A stretch of 64,000 nt of DNA from Paenibacillus sp. FSL R7-0204. Its GTDB lineage: Bacteria > Bacillota > Bacilli > Paenibacillales > Paenibacillaceae. Of this stretch, positions 47,640-57,054 are shown in pieces. The DNA is taken from positions 868,001 to 932,000 of the forward strand of contig NZ_JBBOCA010000001.1 in NCBI RefSeq assembly GCF_038002225.1. The letters are read 5' to 3'. Position numbers and translations under genes: made by a program. The notes beneath the pieces are model-generated. The model was not told the origin of the DNA. It ran no database searches and saw only the letters and a list, made by a program, of their open reading frames with translations. Position 1 is the stretch's first letter. Each line of letters opens with the position of its first letter.

Positions 47640-47907
47640 AACTGTTTCAACTCTCCTTTTGCTGCATATAAATTTTGGGAACCGTGAGATCATTTACGTA
47701 TTTATTCTTTTCTATTCATATTTTACGCTGGTCATTCTTCGTTTGTCTATTCAATCAGGAAGCTCCTGGCCTATTTTAAGATAGATCCCTGTAGAAAGCA
47801 AAATCCAAGTGTTTCTATTTTACTGGCAGACAGCTGTGATATTTGATACAATTAATAAGTTAAAAAGCTGTAAATGACCCGCCATCAGGCGGTTTGGGAG
47901 GATATAA

Positions 47908-50460
47908 ATGAAAGAGCAAGGAATACGCAGAGAAGACGTAGAGCTACTGGCTCCGGCGGGAGATTGGGACTGCATGCGTGCAGCGGTGGCGAACGGGGCG
48001 GATGCTGTCTTTTTTGGCGTAGAGAAATTTAATGCACGGGCCAGAGCGAACAACTTCCGGATGGACGAGCTGCCGGAGATTATGGCGTTTCTGCACAGCT
48101 ATGGAGTGAAGGGGTTCCTGACCTTTAATATACTGGTGTTCGAGAATGAGCTGCCGGATGCCAAGGGACTAATTGATGCCTGCGTGGATGCGGGGGTGGA
48201 TGCCGTTATCGTTCAGGACCTGGGGCTGGTGAAGATGATCCGCGAGATCTCGCCGGACTTCCCGATTCACGGTTCTACGCAGATGACTATCACCTCGCCG
48301 GAAGCGGTGGAATTCACGAAGCCATGGGGGCTGGAACGTGTTGTCCTGGGCCGTGAAAATAATCTGAAGCAGATCCGCACGATTGGCGAGCAAGCCCGCC
48401 TGCCGATGGAGGTCTTCGTGCATGGTGCGCTCTGTGTATCCTATTCGGGCCAGTGTCTGACCTCCGAGATGTGGGGCGGACGCTCCGCGAACCGCGGGGA
48501 ATGCGCTCAGGCCTGCCGTCTGCCGTATGATCTGATGATTGACGGTGAAGTGAAGCCGATGGGCGATGTAACTTACCTGCTGTCTCCGAAGGATCTTGCC
48601 GCCATCGACCTGATGCCGGAGCTGATTGAAGCTGGAGTGACTTCGTTCAAAATCGAAGGCCGGCTCAAAACCCCGGAGTATGTCGCTAATGTGGTCAGTA
48701 AGTATCGTAAGGCGATCGATAAGTATTTTGAAGGTAACTGGACGCCTACCTCGAAGGAGGATATGCGTGAGCTGCAGCAGAGCTTCTCGCGCGGGTTCAC
48801 GAACGGTTTCCTTGAAGGCACTAATAATAAGAAGTTAGTCGATGGTACCTTCCCGAAAAGCCGCGGGGTGTACCTGGGCACCGTGGAGCAGATCCTGCGC
48901 GATGGTGTAGTCTGCCGCATTAATGCTCCGCTGAAACGCGGAGACGGGATTGTGTTCGATGCCGGAGATCCGACGAAGAAGGAAGAAGGCGGCCGCGTCT
49001 ACGATCTGCGCCGCAAGGGCGTCAAGCTGGAAGGCGAAGCCGGTGAGGGCTGGATCATTGATATCGTTCCGGGCCGCAGTGACGTAGATCTGCGCCGTCT
49101 GCATGTGGGGGACCGCATCTGGAAGACGAATGACCCGGCGCTGGACAAGGCGCTGCGCCAGTCCTACGAGACCGAGAAGCCGTACCGGGTATTCCCGGTT
49201 CATGTGCGGGTGCAGGGCTGCGCAGGCGAGAAGCTGACGACCTGGTGGACAGACGTTCAGAAGAACGTCACTGTCCGTGTGGATTCGGAGCTCGCGCTGG
49301 AGACAGCGCAGAAGCGTCCGATGGATACCGCGCTGCTGGAAGAACAATTCGGCCGCCTGGGCGGGACCCTGTTCCAGCTTGAAGTGCTGGAGTCGCATCT
49401 GCAAGGCGACGTAATCGTGCCCATGCGCGAGCTGAACAGCATCCGCCGCCAGGCGGTGGAGCTGCTTGCGGGCGAGCGCCCTAAGCCTCCCGTGTATGTG
49501 AAACGGGAGGTTGAGGTCTACGGCGGCGCTTCCCGCAGGGGCGCCGCGGCGGGTGCCATCGCCGCAGGAGATGGCGCGGGGGCAGGCAGCGGTATTGCTG
49601 AGCTCACCGCGCTGTGCCGCAGCCTGCCGCAGGTGCAGGCTGCGCTCGAAGCCGGCGTAACGAATATTTACGCTGACTTCGAGTTCATCAAGCAGTTCCC
49701 GGCGGCAGTAGACGCTGTGCGGGCTGCAGGGGCCAGCATTGCGCTGGCCACCCCGCGCATCCATATGCCGAACGAGAACGGCTACCATGCCAACATCCTG
49801 CGGCTGCAGCCGGATGCTGTGCTGGTCCGCAACACCGGTGCGCTGTATTATTACCTGCGCCACCGCATGGAGCATCCGGAGGCGGCGCATCCCCGGCTGA
49901 TCGGCGATTTCTCGTTGAATATCGCCAATCACAGAGCTGTGGATCTGTTCCTGGACGCCGGTTGTGACATGGTGACACCATCTTATGACCTTAATATTCA
50001 GCAGATGGTTGATCTGCTCGGGCACAGCGACACCTCCCGTATGGAGGTTGTCATCCACCAGCATCTGCCGATGTTCCATACAGAACACTGTGTCTACTGC
50101 ACCTTCATGAGTGAAGGCACAGATTACACGAACTGTGGCCGCCCTTGCGAGGAGCAGCGTGCATCCTTACAGGACCGCATCGGCATGTCCCATCCCGTCC
50201 GAGTGGATGAAGGCTGCCGTAACACCGTCTATAACGCCGTCGAGCAGTCGGGTGCTGAATACCTCAATAACTTCCGTGAGCTAGGCGTAGCTTCTTTCCG
50301 TGTTGAGTTCCTGGAGGAGACTCCAGAGCAGGTAGCAGAGGTCATCAGCCTCTACAGCCGCGCACTGCGTGGTGAAATCTCCGGCACTCAGGTCTGGAAA
50401 AGCCTGAAGGCCACCAACCAGCTTGGGGTTACACGCGGGCAGTTGGTGAATGCGAAGTAA
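47908..50460 (+). CDS. U32-family peptidase / RlhA-like protein, long form
   Basis: 850 residues, the long U32 type with a DUF3656-like middle region. The N-terminal TIM-barrel U32 core (1-330) has ELLAPAGDWDCMRAAVANGA, VFVHGALCVSYSGQC and the Cys cluster RGECAQACRLPYDL; the C-terminal part (560-840) repeats a U32-like barrel with a second Cys cluster (TEHCVYCTF, NCGRPCEEQR). Such clusters bind iron-sulphur in relatives that hydroxylate tRNA or 23S rRNA (TrhP, RlhA), so an RNA-modifying role is more likely than proteolysis. Residues 540-555 are a short Ala/Gly-rich linker. Confidence 0.88.
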   Translation: MKEQGIRREDVELLAPAGDWDCMRAAVANGADAVFFGVEKFNARARANNFRMDELPEIMAFLHSYGVKGFLTFNILVFENELPDAKGLIDACVDAGVDAVIVQDLGLVKMIREISPDFPIHGSTQMTITSPEAVEFTKPWGLERVVLGRENNLKQIRTIGEQARLPMEVFVHGALCVSYSGQCLTSEMWGGRSANRGECAQACRLPYDLMIDGEVKPMGDVTYLLSPKDLAAIDLMPELIEAGVTSFKIEGRLKTPEYVANVVSKYRKAIDKYFEGNWTPTSKEDMRELQQSFSRGFTNGFLEGTNNKKLVDGTFPKSRGVYLGTVEQILRDGVVCRINAPLKRGDGIVFDAGDPTKKEEGGRVYDLRRKGVKLEGEAGEGWIIDIVPGRSDVDLRRLHVGDRIWKTNDPALDKALRQSYETEKPYRVFPVHVRVQGCAGEKLTTWWTDVQKNVTVRVDSELALETAQKRPMDTALLEEQFGRLGGTLFQLEVLESHLQGDVIVPMRELNSIRRQAVELLAGERPKPPVYVKREVEVYGGASRRGAAAGAIAAGDGAGAGSGIAELTALCRSLPQVQAALEAGVTNIYADFEFIKQFPAAVDAVRAAGASIALATPRIHMPNENGYHANILRLQPDAVLVRNTGALYYYLRHRMEHPEAAHPRLIGDFSLNIANHRAVDLFLDAGCDMVTPSYDLNIQQMVDLLGHSDTSRMEVVIHQHLPMFHTEHCVYCTFMSEGTDYTNCGRPCEEQRASLQDRIGMSHPVRVDEGCRNTVYNAVEQSGAEYLNNFRELGVASFRVEFLEETPEQVAEVISLYSRALRGEISGTQVWKSLKATNQLGVTRGQLVNAK

Positions 50461-50535
50461 GTGTATTAGACCCATTCCCTCAAGGATTGACCTATTTTCG
50501 CGCGTTTTACACACTTAATCAGCTAAGGACATAAT

Positions 50536-50602
50536 AACAGGCCCGGCAGTTACCGGGGGCATCCAACCAGATGGCTCCCGATATTCTTCCGGGCCTGTTT
50601 TT
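50536..50602 (+). terminator. Rho-independent terminator after the U32 gene
   Basis: Stem AACAGGCCCGG / CCGGGCCTGTT closing a 42-base region with further pairing, then TTTT. Confidence 0.8.
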
Positions 50603-50654
50603 GTATCCTCCACAATATCCAGGCCAACCAAACCTTTTACCCATCCGCTCTTTC

Positions 50655-51488
50655 TTACAACGGCAACAGCTCTGGCCAGATGTCCAGAGCTTCACCACAG
50701 GCCGGGCAGTTCACCTTTCCGGTGAGATAAGGCAATTGTTCCATCAGCTGACCGTTCTTGACGGCATGAGCTGCTTGCCATAGGCGTGCTAACGGGCTGT
50801 CTTCAGGCTTTACACTATCAAGCACGGAAGGCGTAACAGCTTGACCATTCTCCTTGCCGTTGAATACCGGGTCGTCAGAATAGGCGGTCATCCCGAGGCT
50901 GTTCTCATTCGGCCAAATATACATTTCCTCGTAACAGCTCGGGCATCCGACCATATACTCGTCGCCTTCCGAATAGGTAAGTAATATACCTGCAACTGCC
51001 CGATCTCCCCGGTAAGCAGCATCCGCAGCGAGGATGTATCGCTTCTCCTGGTCATCCTTTTGAGCCGCTTCTGCATAGCGGAAGACTTCTTCTGATAGCT
51101 TGCCCAGATAATCTACAGCGGTAAGGTAGGCCGTATAAATCTCTTGGACAAGTTCCTTAGCAAGCGACGGGTTCTGGTGAGCAAATTCAGCAGGAAGCTG
51201 TCCGCTGTTCACTGTCCGCTGATTTGCCACGAAGATTCCGCAAGTCACGTAGATATCCAATTTTACTTCGGGATCAGCCGACTGCCCGGCCAATTCCGCC
51301 AGATAAGGCAACGCGGCATAAGTGCTACTGTAGATCGTGTCCTGATGGAACAGGTGCTCCCAGTACAGCTCATCTTTAGCTTCGGTGCTAAACTCCTTCT
51401 GCAACTGCTGCAGTAACCCGGGGACCGCTTCAGCCGGGCCGAAAGGGCCGTGAAGCTGTTGCCATACCGGACTGGATAAGTCTAACAT
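50655..51488 (-). CDS. Hypothetical cytosolic protein with two CPxC motifs
   Basis: 277 residues, mostly helical, possibly HEAT-like in the first 150. Two matching motifs, CPSCYEEMYIWP (about 182) and CPACGEALDIWP (about 262), share the pattern CPxC-x-E-x3-IWP and together would supply four cysteines for one zinc site. No signal peptide. AGGAGGG precedes the ATG. The family is not recognised; similar proteins occur as immunity-like or SMI1-type neighbours, but no toxin gene lies here. Confidence 0.75.
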   Translation of the reverse strand: MLDLSSPVWQQLHGPFGPAEAVPGLLQQLQKEFSTEAKDELYWEHLFHQDTIYSSTYAALPYLAELAGQSADPEVKLDIYVTCGIFVANQRTVNSGQLPAEFAHQNPSLAKELVQEIYTAYLTAVDYLGKLSEEVFRYAEAAQKDDQEKRYILAADAAYRGDRAVAGILLTYSEGDEYMVGCPSCYEEMYIWPNENSLGMTAYSDDPVFNGKENGQAVTPSVLDSVKPEDSPLARLWQAAHAVKNGQLMEQLPYLTGKVNCPACGEALDIWPELLPL

Positions 51489-51633
51489 GGATACCCTCCT
51501 CTTCGAATGGAAGTGCTGTATAGTGCTGTTATATCAATATCTATTGGGAACGTCAACGCCGGGCGTTCACCCAGAGATCTTCGTCCCTGTTTGTCCCTGC
51601 CTCAGTATACTGCCCAAAATCAGCAGGAACTGT

Positions 51634-51639
51634 TATAAT
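51634..51639 (+). promoter_or_regulatory. Candidate -10 element for galU
   Basis: Perfect TATAAT 37 bases before the galU start; no good -35 at the standard distance. Confidence 0.4.
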
Positions 51640-51675
51640 TGAGATTATGAGTATATCTGTTAAAGGAGCCATGAG

Positions 51676-52563
51676 ATGAAGATCCGTAAAGCGATTATTC
51701 CCGCTGCCGGTCTGGGAACACGCTTCCTGCCTGCGACCAAAGCGATGCCCAAAGAAATGCTGCCCATCGTAGACAAACCAACGATTCAATATATTGTGGA
51801 AGAAGCAGTTGCTTCCGGGATTGAAGATATTATTATTGTGACGGGTAAAGGCAAACGTGCAATCGAAGACCATTTCGATAATTCATTCGAACTGGAATTC
51901 AATCTGGCAGAGAAGCAGAAGTGGGAGCTGCTGGAGTCGGTACGCAAATCTTCAGAAATGGCAGACATCCACTACATCCGCCAAAAAGAACCGCGCGGCC
52001 TCGGACATGCTATCTGGTGTGCACGGAAGTTCATCGGTAACGAGCCCTTCGCCGTTCTATTGGGCGATGACATCGTGGAGTCGAACAAGCCCTGCTTGAA
52101 GCAGATGATCGAAGTGTACGAGCAGTACAGATCCTCCATCGTTGGCGTTCAACCCGTACCTTGGGAGGACGTTTCCCGTTACGGGGTGGTAGACGGATCT
52201 GAATTAGCAGAACGTGTCTATAAAGCCAACCGGCTTGTAGAAAAGCCAAAGCGTGAGGAAGCTCCATCCAACCTGGCAATCCTGGGACGGTATATCCTGA
52301 CTCCGCGTATCTTCGATATGCTGGGTGAACAGCAGGTAGGGGTAGGCGGTGAAATTCAGCTTACGGATGCGATTTCCCGTTTAAGCGAAGTAGAGCGGAT
52401 TATTGCTTATGACTTCGAGGGCAGACGGCATGACGTCGGCGAGAAGATGGGTTTTATCCAGACAAGCATCCACTACGCACTTCAGCATGAGGAGCTTAAG
52501 GAAGGGCTGTTAGAGTATTTGAAGGAAGTTATTGAGAATGAGGAGAGACTGATTAGCAGGTAA
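51676..52563 (+). CDS. galU: UTP-glucose-1-phosphate uridylyltransferase
   Basis: 295 residues. Nucleotidyltransferase with [19 protein letters not shown] and the conserved [20 protein letters not shown] region typical of GalU/GtaB. Makes UDP-glucose for glycolipids, teichoic acid glycosylation and exopolysaccharides. AAAGGAG precedes the ATG. Monocistronic between a -10-like box and a terminator. Confidence 0.95.
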   Translation: MKIRKAIIPAAGLGTRFLPATKAMPKEMLPIVDKPTIQYIVEEAVASGIEDIIIVTGKGKRAIEDHFDNSFELEFNLAEKQKWELLESVRKSSEMADIHYIRQKEPRGLGHAIWCARKFIGNEPFAVLLGDDIVESNKPCLKQMIEVYEQYRSSIVGVQPVPWEDVSRYGVVDGSELAERVYKANRLVEKPKREEAPSNLAILGRYILTPRIFDMLGEQQVGVGGEIQLTDAISRLSEVERIIAYDFEGRRHDVGEKMGFIQTSIHYALQHEELKEGLLEYLKEVIENEERLISR

Positions 52564-52619
52564 TCAAACTATTGCTTATATTCATACTTACTCTTATCTA
52601 GCCTTCCCTAAATCATCAT

Positions 52620-52662
52620 AAAAAAGCGGCCCACTGTACTCAGACAGTAAGCCGCTTTTTTG
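52620..52662. terminator. Bidirectional terminator between galU and the ligase gene
   Basis: AAAAAGCGGC / GCCGCTTTTT with an inner ACTGT/ACAGT hairpin; A run and T run on opposite sides. Confidence 0.92.
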
Positions 52663-52684
52663 TATATCTGTTCTGTTATTCCGA

Positions 52685-55144
52685 TCAGTACTGCGTATTC
52701 ACAACAGCCTCAATGGCTGCGGCCTCAGCCGGATCTGCGGCAACCAGCTTGTCATAGACTGGCTGATCGACTGCTGCTCCTGCTTTCTTGAGTGCCGCCA
52801 AGTACCAGCGGGCTAACTCGCGGTTAGTGGTATCGCTGTAATCTTCAGTCAATCCAAGTTTCAACGTAGCAGCAGCCACATCATTTTGTCCTGAGATGAC
52901 CTTTAGCTTACCTGCATTTAGTGCAATGGCGGGGGTGACAGAGAATGGACGTCCTTGCATCTGCTCAGGCGGTAGAGTTTTCAAATGCTCCACGCCATCC
53001 ACCACGTGTTTGTATGCGGCCAGACCGGTTGCAATGTATTCCTGTTTCTTGGCCTCATCCTTCTGCTCACTAGCTACCGCAGCAAGTGTCTGAGCACGGT
53101 TAATCAATGACTCATACCACGTGATATCCCAGTTGAACTTGTAGGCATTGTCGCTGTACACTGCCAACGCCATGTCAGGTTGGCCTTTCAGATCATAATA
53201 GCTGGCCAATTGAGTCAATAAATTTTTATTGTAAGGCTCATCTTTCAGAGCACGTGTCAACACATTGGACGCTTCATCCAGATACTGCGCATCTTGAGTT
53301 TGCTTGAATACCTGCATGTCAAGAGAGGACAAGTATAATGCTGCTTCCGGATGGTATGGACGGGCATCTAATGCTTTGACCAAAGGAGTTTTAATTTCCT
53401 CATAGGAAGTACTCACGGCAACTAAGTTTTTGCCCTTGAGCGCAGCATTGCTGGACCCGATATAACTGCTCGACAGGAACAGCAGGAATATCGTCCCGAT
53501 GGTCAGTACAGCCATGTATCCCATCCGAATTCCAGCTTTGTTCCAGCTCTGGCGGAGCGGCTTGTTATCCATTACAGCGCCCATACCAGCCAAACCGATG
53601 AACACCAGAATACCCATGAACGCGTAACTCATATTAAAGTCCAGCAGACTGTGTACAAGGATAGACAGTGCAATAATGTAGAAGAAGAATCCGTTATTGA
53701 ACTCATCCTTGTCACGTTTCAGGTAGGCACGAATGTATTTGTAGAAAATATACCCGATAAAGCCCATAAATACAATGAACCCGACAATCCCGACTTCGAT
53801 CAAATACTGCAGGAAGAAGTTATGGACCTGACGGCTCACATAAGGATTGTTCTGGTACTCTTCATATAAAGCAGACCAGCCGCCCCCACCCGATCCGAGA
53901 ACCGGATAATCCTTCACTACCTTCATAGCATCTTTATAGAAAGTAAAGCGTTCGAGTACACTATGCTGCTTGAAGTTAATGTTCTCCAGCCGTGACTCAA
54001 TATTATCTGGTAAAATACTTTTCAAGCCTGTCCCAATGAGCAGGAAAGCAACAACCGCTACAGCCACGACTGATCCGAGTGGAATCCATAGTCCTGTGAA
54101 TTTACGTGTTTCCGAGCCCCCCAGCTTCCCGTGCAGCCATGGCGCCACAAACCTTTGGATCACCCAGCCCAAAGCAGCAACGACTGCAGAGGCCCCCAGC
54201 AGGTAAGCCCAAGCTTTAAGTGCTGATGATGAGGAATAAGTAGTATTTAGCTCTGTTCCAAGTGTTGTCAGCGGGTTAGTAACCAGCAGAGCCGCAAGGC
54301 CAGAAAGCGCGAGATGAATAATCCAGAGAATCTGCTGTGCAGGCTTCAAGAACAGCAGGAGCAGGATGAACACTACAGGCAGCATGACAAGTCCCCCACG
54401 GGACAAGGTCAGCAGCAGAGATACAATAATTGGTACCAGCATGAAGCTGTGTGTCAGCATGCCGTACCACTTTTTGGAGCGAATCAGGGCATATACCGCT
54501 ACGAACAGGAAGGCCATTAGGAAGGCTGCATAAGTATTGGCATACTGGAAAATGGAGGTCAGACGCAGCCCGTTAGAATCCGTCATGACTGCATCCAAGT
54601 ATTTACCATTACCCACCGTATTGGAGAACCAGCCTACCAGCCCACCGGCGAATTTCCAACTGCCAAGCCAGTTCAGCAGACCGAAACCGACGATGAAATA
54701 AGCAATCGCCAGAATGGCATTTTGAATGACAACATTTAGTTGCTTTTGCTGGAGCAAATATAACGCTATAATGAATATTGCGACATACATGCTCTGAATA
54801 AACAGCAGGTTCATCGCCATATAATGCGAAGCAGCGCCAATAAGCGACAACGCATAGGTAGCAGGCAACAGCAGCGAAGCCACAGCCAGCGCATCACGCT
54901 GTCCCTCCAGCTTGAACTTGGAAAAGTACAAGCCTACCCACACTAACAGCAACAGGCTGCTTAGGAGTGAAGACAGATAGATCGGCTTCTCAAAGTCAAT
55001 CTGCTGCCCGTTAAATAATCCTACTTGAAACGGGGCCCAGACTAAAAAAACAATGAACCCTATCGCTAATGCCCATATGTAACTGGATATCTTTTCAACA
55101 TTTCTCGACTGAACCGCATTTTTACCGTATACTGGTTTCGACAC
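52685..55144 (-). CDS. O-antigen ligase/polymerase-like membrane protein with TPR tail
   Basis: 819 residues, GTG start with AAAGGAG. About 12-14 membrane helices in residues 20-570, with the Wzy_C/O-antigen ligase core including a large loop near 385-460 (GSGGGGWSALYEEYQ, VHNFFLQYLIEVG, the conserved His region). After the last helix (about 555-575) comes a cytosolic or extracytoplasmic tail of about 240 residues with TPR-like helical pairs (ARPYHPEAALYLSSLD; DEPYNKNLLTQLASYYDLKG). Members polymerise glycan repeats, ligate glycans to lipid or glycosylate pilins. The substrate is unknown; the island following it divergently and the pilus genes are both possible partners. Confidence 0.85.
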   Translation of the reverse strand: MSKPVYGKNAVQSRNVEKISSYIWALAIGFIVFLVWAPFQVGLFNGQQIDFEKPIYLSSLLSSLLLLVWVGLYFSKFKLEGQRDALAVASLLLPATYALSLIGAASHYMAMNLLFIQSMYVAIFIIALYLLQQKQLNVVIQNAILAIAYFIVGFGLLNWLGSWKFAGGLVGWFSNTVGNGKYLDAVMTDSNGLRLTSIFQYANTYAAFLMAFLFVAVYALIRSKKWYGMLTHSFMLVPIIVSLLLTLSRGGLVMLPVVFILLLLFLKPAQQILWIIHLALSGLAALLVTNPLTTLGTELNTTYSSSSALKAWAYLLGASAVVAALGWVIQRFVAPWLHGKLGGSETRKFTGLWIPLGSVVAVAVVAFLLIGTGLKSILPDNIESRLENINFKQHSVLERFTFYKDAMKVVKDYPVLGSGGGGWSALYEEYQNNPYVSRQVHNFFLQYLIEVGIVGFIVFMGFIGYIFYKYIRAYLKRDKDEFNNGFFFYIIALSILVHSLLDFNMSYAFMGILVFIGLAGMGAVMDNKPLRQSWNKAGIRMGYMAVLTIGTIFLLFLSSSYIGSSNAALKGKNLVAVSTSYEEIKTPLVKALDARPYHPEAALYLSSLDMQVFKQTQDAQYLDEASNVLTRALKDEPYNKNLLTQLASYYDLKGQPDMALAVYSDNAYKFNWDITWYESLINRAQTLAAVASEQKDEAKKQEYIATGLAAYKHVVDGVEHLKTLPPEQMQGRPFSVTPAIALNAGKLKVISGQNDVAAATLKLGLTEDYSDTTNRELARWYLAALKKAGAAVDQPVYDKLVAADPAEAAAIEAVVNTQY

Positions 55145-55298
55145 GTTTATAATCTCCTTTATCTGTAGGTACGAGGATATTTTAGCATATGAGTAGCTAA
55201 GGAGCTAGTTATCTTAACTTGCTTATGACATTTGAAATGAATATATGAACTAACATAATATTTTTCATAGAATTTAGAAGTAAAAGGCGGTAGTTTTT

Positions 55299-56219
55299 GT
55301 GCATGTTAAAGTATTATTATCAACTTTTAACGGTGAAGAGTATATTGCTGAACAAATAGAAAGTATTTTGAATCAAGACTATAAGGATTTAAGCCTACTA
55401 ATAAGAGATGATGGTTCTCTAGATAATACAGTGGAAAAAATTCAATACTTTACATTAAAGTATCCAGAACGGGTGAAGTTGATAAAAGGGCATAACATCG
55501 GAGTTATTAACAGCTTTCGTTTTTTATTAGAAGAAGCAGAAAACGGACATTCTTTTTACTCATTTTGCGATCAAGATGATGTTTGGCTGCCACACAAAGT
55601 TGAGACGGCTGTCAACACTTTGAATAAACAGGTTGAGACTGAACCTTTAATGCATTTCACTTCAACGTATCTAACGGATTCCAAATTGGGAGTGATTAAA
55701 GTGTGGCCATCTCCCCCGACAAAGAATCTGTTTTTTTACAATGCATTGATAGAGAATATTGCAGTAGGCACAACCATCACTATTAATAAAGTTGCTAGAG
55801 AGATGCTCCTTACAAAGAATCCAGTCGAAAAAAATATTATTATGCATGACTGGTGGTTCTATTTATGTATTTCAGCATTAGGAGAGGTGATTTATGATCC
55901 TTCACCTTCAGTGTTATATAGGCAACATGAGAGAAACTTAATTGGTGGAAATAAATCACTAAGAGATTTGATACTTCGGAAATACCGAAGTTTTTCTTCT
56001 AATAAAGGGAGCAGGATATTGTATCATCAAGCCTTAGAGTTTTGGAAATGCTATGAAAATGAGGTGAAGGGTGATGTAAAAGAACAACTCAAGCTTTTTT
56101 TAGAACCAAGAAACAACATACTTAAGCGTTTAATATACCTTAAAAAAAGCAGGCTTCATAGACAAGGAATAATTGAAAATGTCTGGTTTAAATTCCTTGT
56201 TGTTATCGGATATATCTGA
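55299..56219 (+). CDS. Family 2 glycosyltransferase (rhamnosyltransferase-like)
   Basis: 306 residues, GT-A fold: LLSTFNGEEYIAEQIESIL, RDDGSLDNT, and the metal-binding DQDD (FCDQDDVWLPHK). Closest in pattern to GT2 enzymes that use dTDP-rhamnose, so rmlA/rmlC may supply the donor; this is inferred. AAAAGGCGG precedes GTG 55299. First gene of the A+T-rich island and in the same direction as the ABC exporter genes. Confidence 0.88.
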   Translation: MHVKVLLSTFNGEEYIAEQIESILNQDYKDLSLLIRDDGSLDNTVEKIQYFTLKYPERVKLIKGHNIGVINSFRFLLEEAENGHSFYSFCDQDDVWLPHKVETAVNTLNKQVETEPLMHFTSTYLTDSKLGVIKVWPSPPTKNLFFYNALIENIAVGTTITINKVAREMLLTKNPVEKNIIMHDWWFYLCISALGEVIYDPSPSVLYRQHERNLIGGNKSLRDLILRKYRSFSSNKGSRILYHQALEFWKCYENEVKGDVKEQLKLFLEPRNNILKRLIYLKKSRLHRQGIIENVWFKFLVVIGYI

Positions 56220-56256
56220 ATGAAAAAATGGAAAATAAAGTTTACGGGGGATTTAG

Positions 56257-57039
56257 GTGCTTAAAAATACTAGTTTAACCTATTATAAAAAATATGGTTT
56301 TCTTCTTGCACAATTAGTGGAAAGAGATTTTAAAACAAAATATAGAAGATCTGTTCTTGGAGTCCTGTGGAGTCTGTTAAATCCGCTTCTGATTATGACT
56401 GTTCAATATATGGTATTTTCAACTTTATTCCGCTTTGATATACCTAATTATGCTGTTTATTTACTTAGTGGTATTGTAATATTCAATTTTATGTCTGAAG
56501 CAACATCTCAGGCAATGACATGCATTATACAAAATGCTTCTTTAATAAATAAGGTGTACATGCCTAAGTACATATATCCTTTCTCACGTGTACTATCTTG
56601 TGGTGTGAATTTTTTGTTTTCTCTTGTGGCTTTATATATTGTAATTATTGTCTCTGGTATGAAAATTACGTATCACCATATTGCATTGCTTTATGGAATA
56701 TCCTGCTTAATTATTTTTATTTGTGGGCTTTCTCTACTCCTCGCTTCTTTAATGGTATTTTTCCGTGACACACAGTTTCTTTATAGCATCGTGCTTACAA
56801 TTTGGACCTATATCACACCTATATTTTATCCAGAAAGTATATTGCCCTCACAAATGAAATTGCTTATGGAGTTAAATCCGATGTATCACTTTATAAGATT
56901 TATCCGTGTAATTATTTTAAATAACGGATTTCCTGATCCGTTAGCATGGGTATATTGTGCGATTTTCGCTATTGTTGCATTGATATTTGGATCGTTGATA
57001 TTTAAGAAAACTCAAAATAATTTTATTCTTTATTTATAA
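56257..57039 (+). CDS. Polysaccharide ABC exporter permease (Wzm/TagG family)
   Basis: 260 residues with six membrane helices (ABC2_membrane). LVERDFKTKYRRSVLGVLWSLLNPL is the typical amphipathic N-terminus of Wzm/TagG permeases, and WTYITPIFYPES is the conserved extracellular re-entrant region. GTG start with ACGGGGGAT. Paired with the next gene's ATPase to export a lipid-linked glycan. Confidence 0.92.
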   Translation: MLKNTSLTYYKKYGFLLAQLVERDFKTKYRRSVLGVLWSLLNPLLIMTVQYMVFSTLFRFDIPNYAVYLLSGIVIFNFMSEATSQAMTCIIQNASLINKVYMPKYIYPFSRVLSCGVNFLFSLVALYIVIIVSGMKITYHHIALLYGISCLIIFICGLSLLLASLMVFFRDTQFLYSIVLTIWTYITPIFYPESILPSQMKLLMELNPMYHFIRFIRVIILNNGFPDPLAWVYCAIFAIVALIFGSLIFKKTQNNFILYL

Positions 57040-57054
57040 GAGAGAGGGTTTCAC

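Noticed and set aside
48835..50088. 417-residue open frame on the minus strand
   Set aside because: Shadow of the U32 gene.
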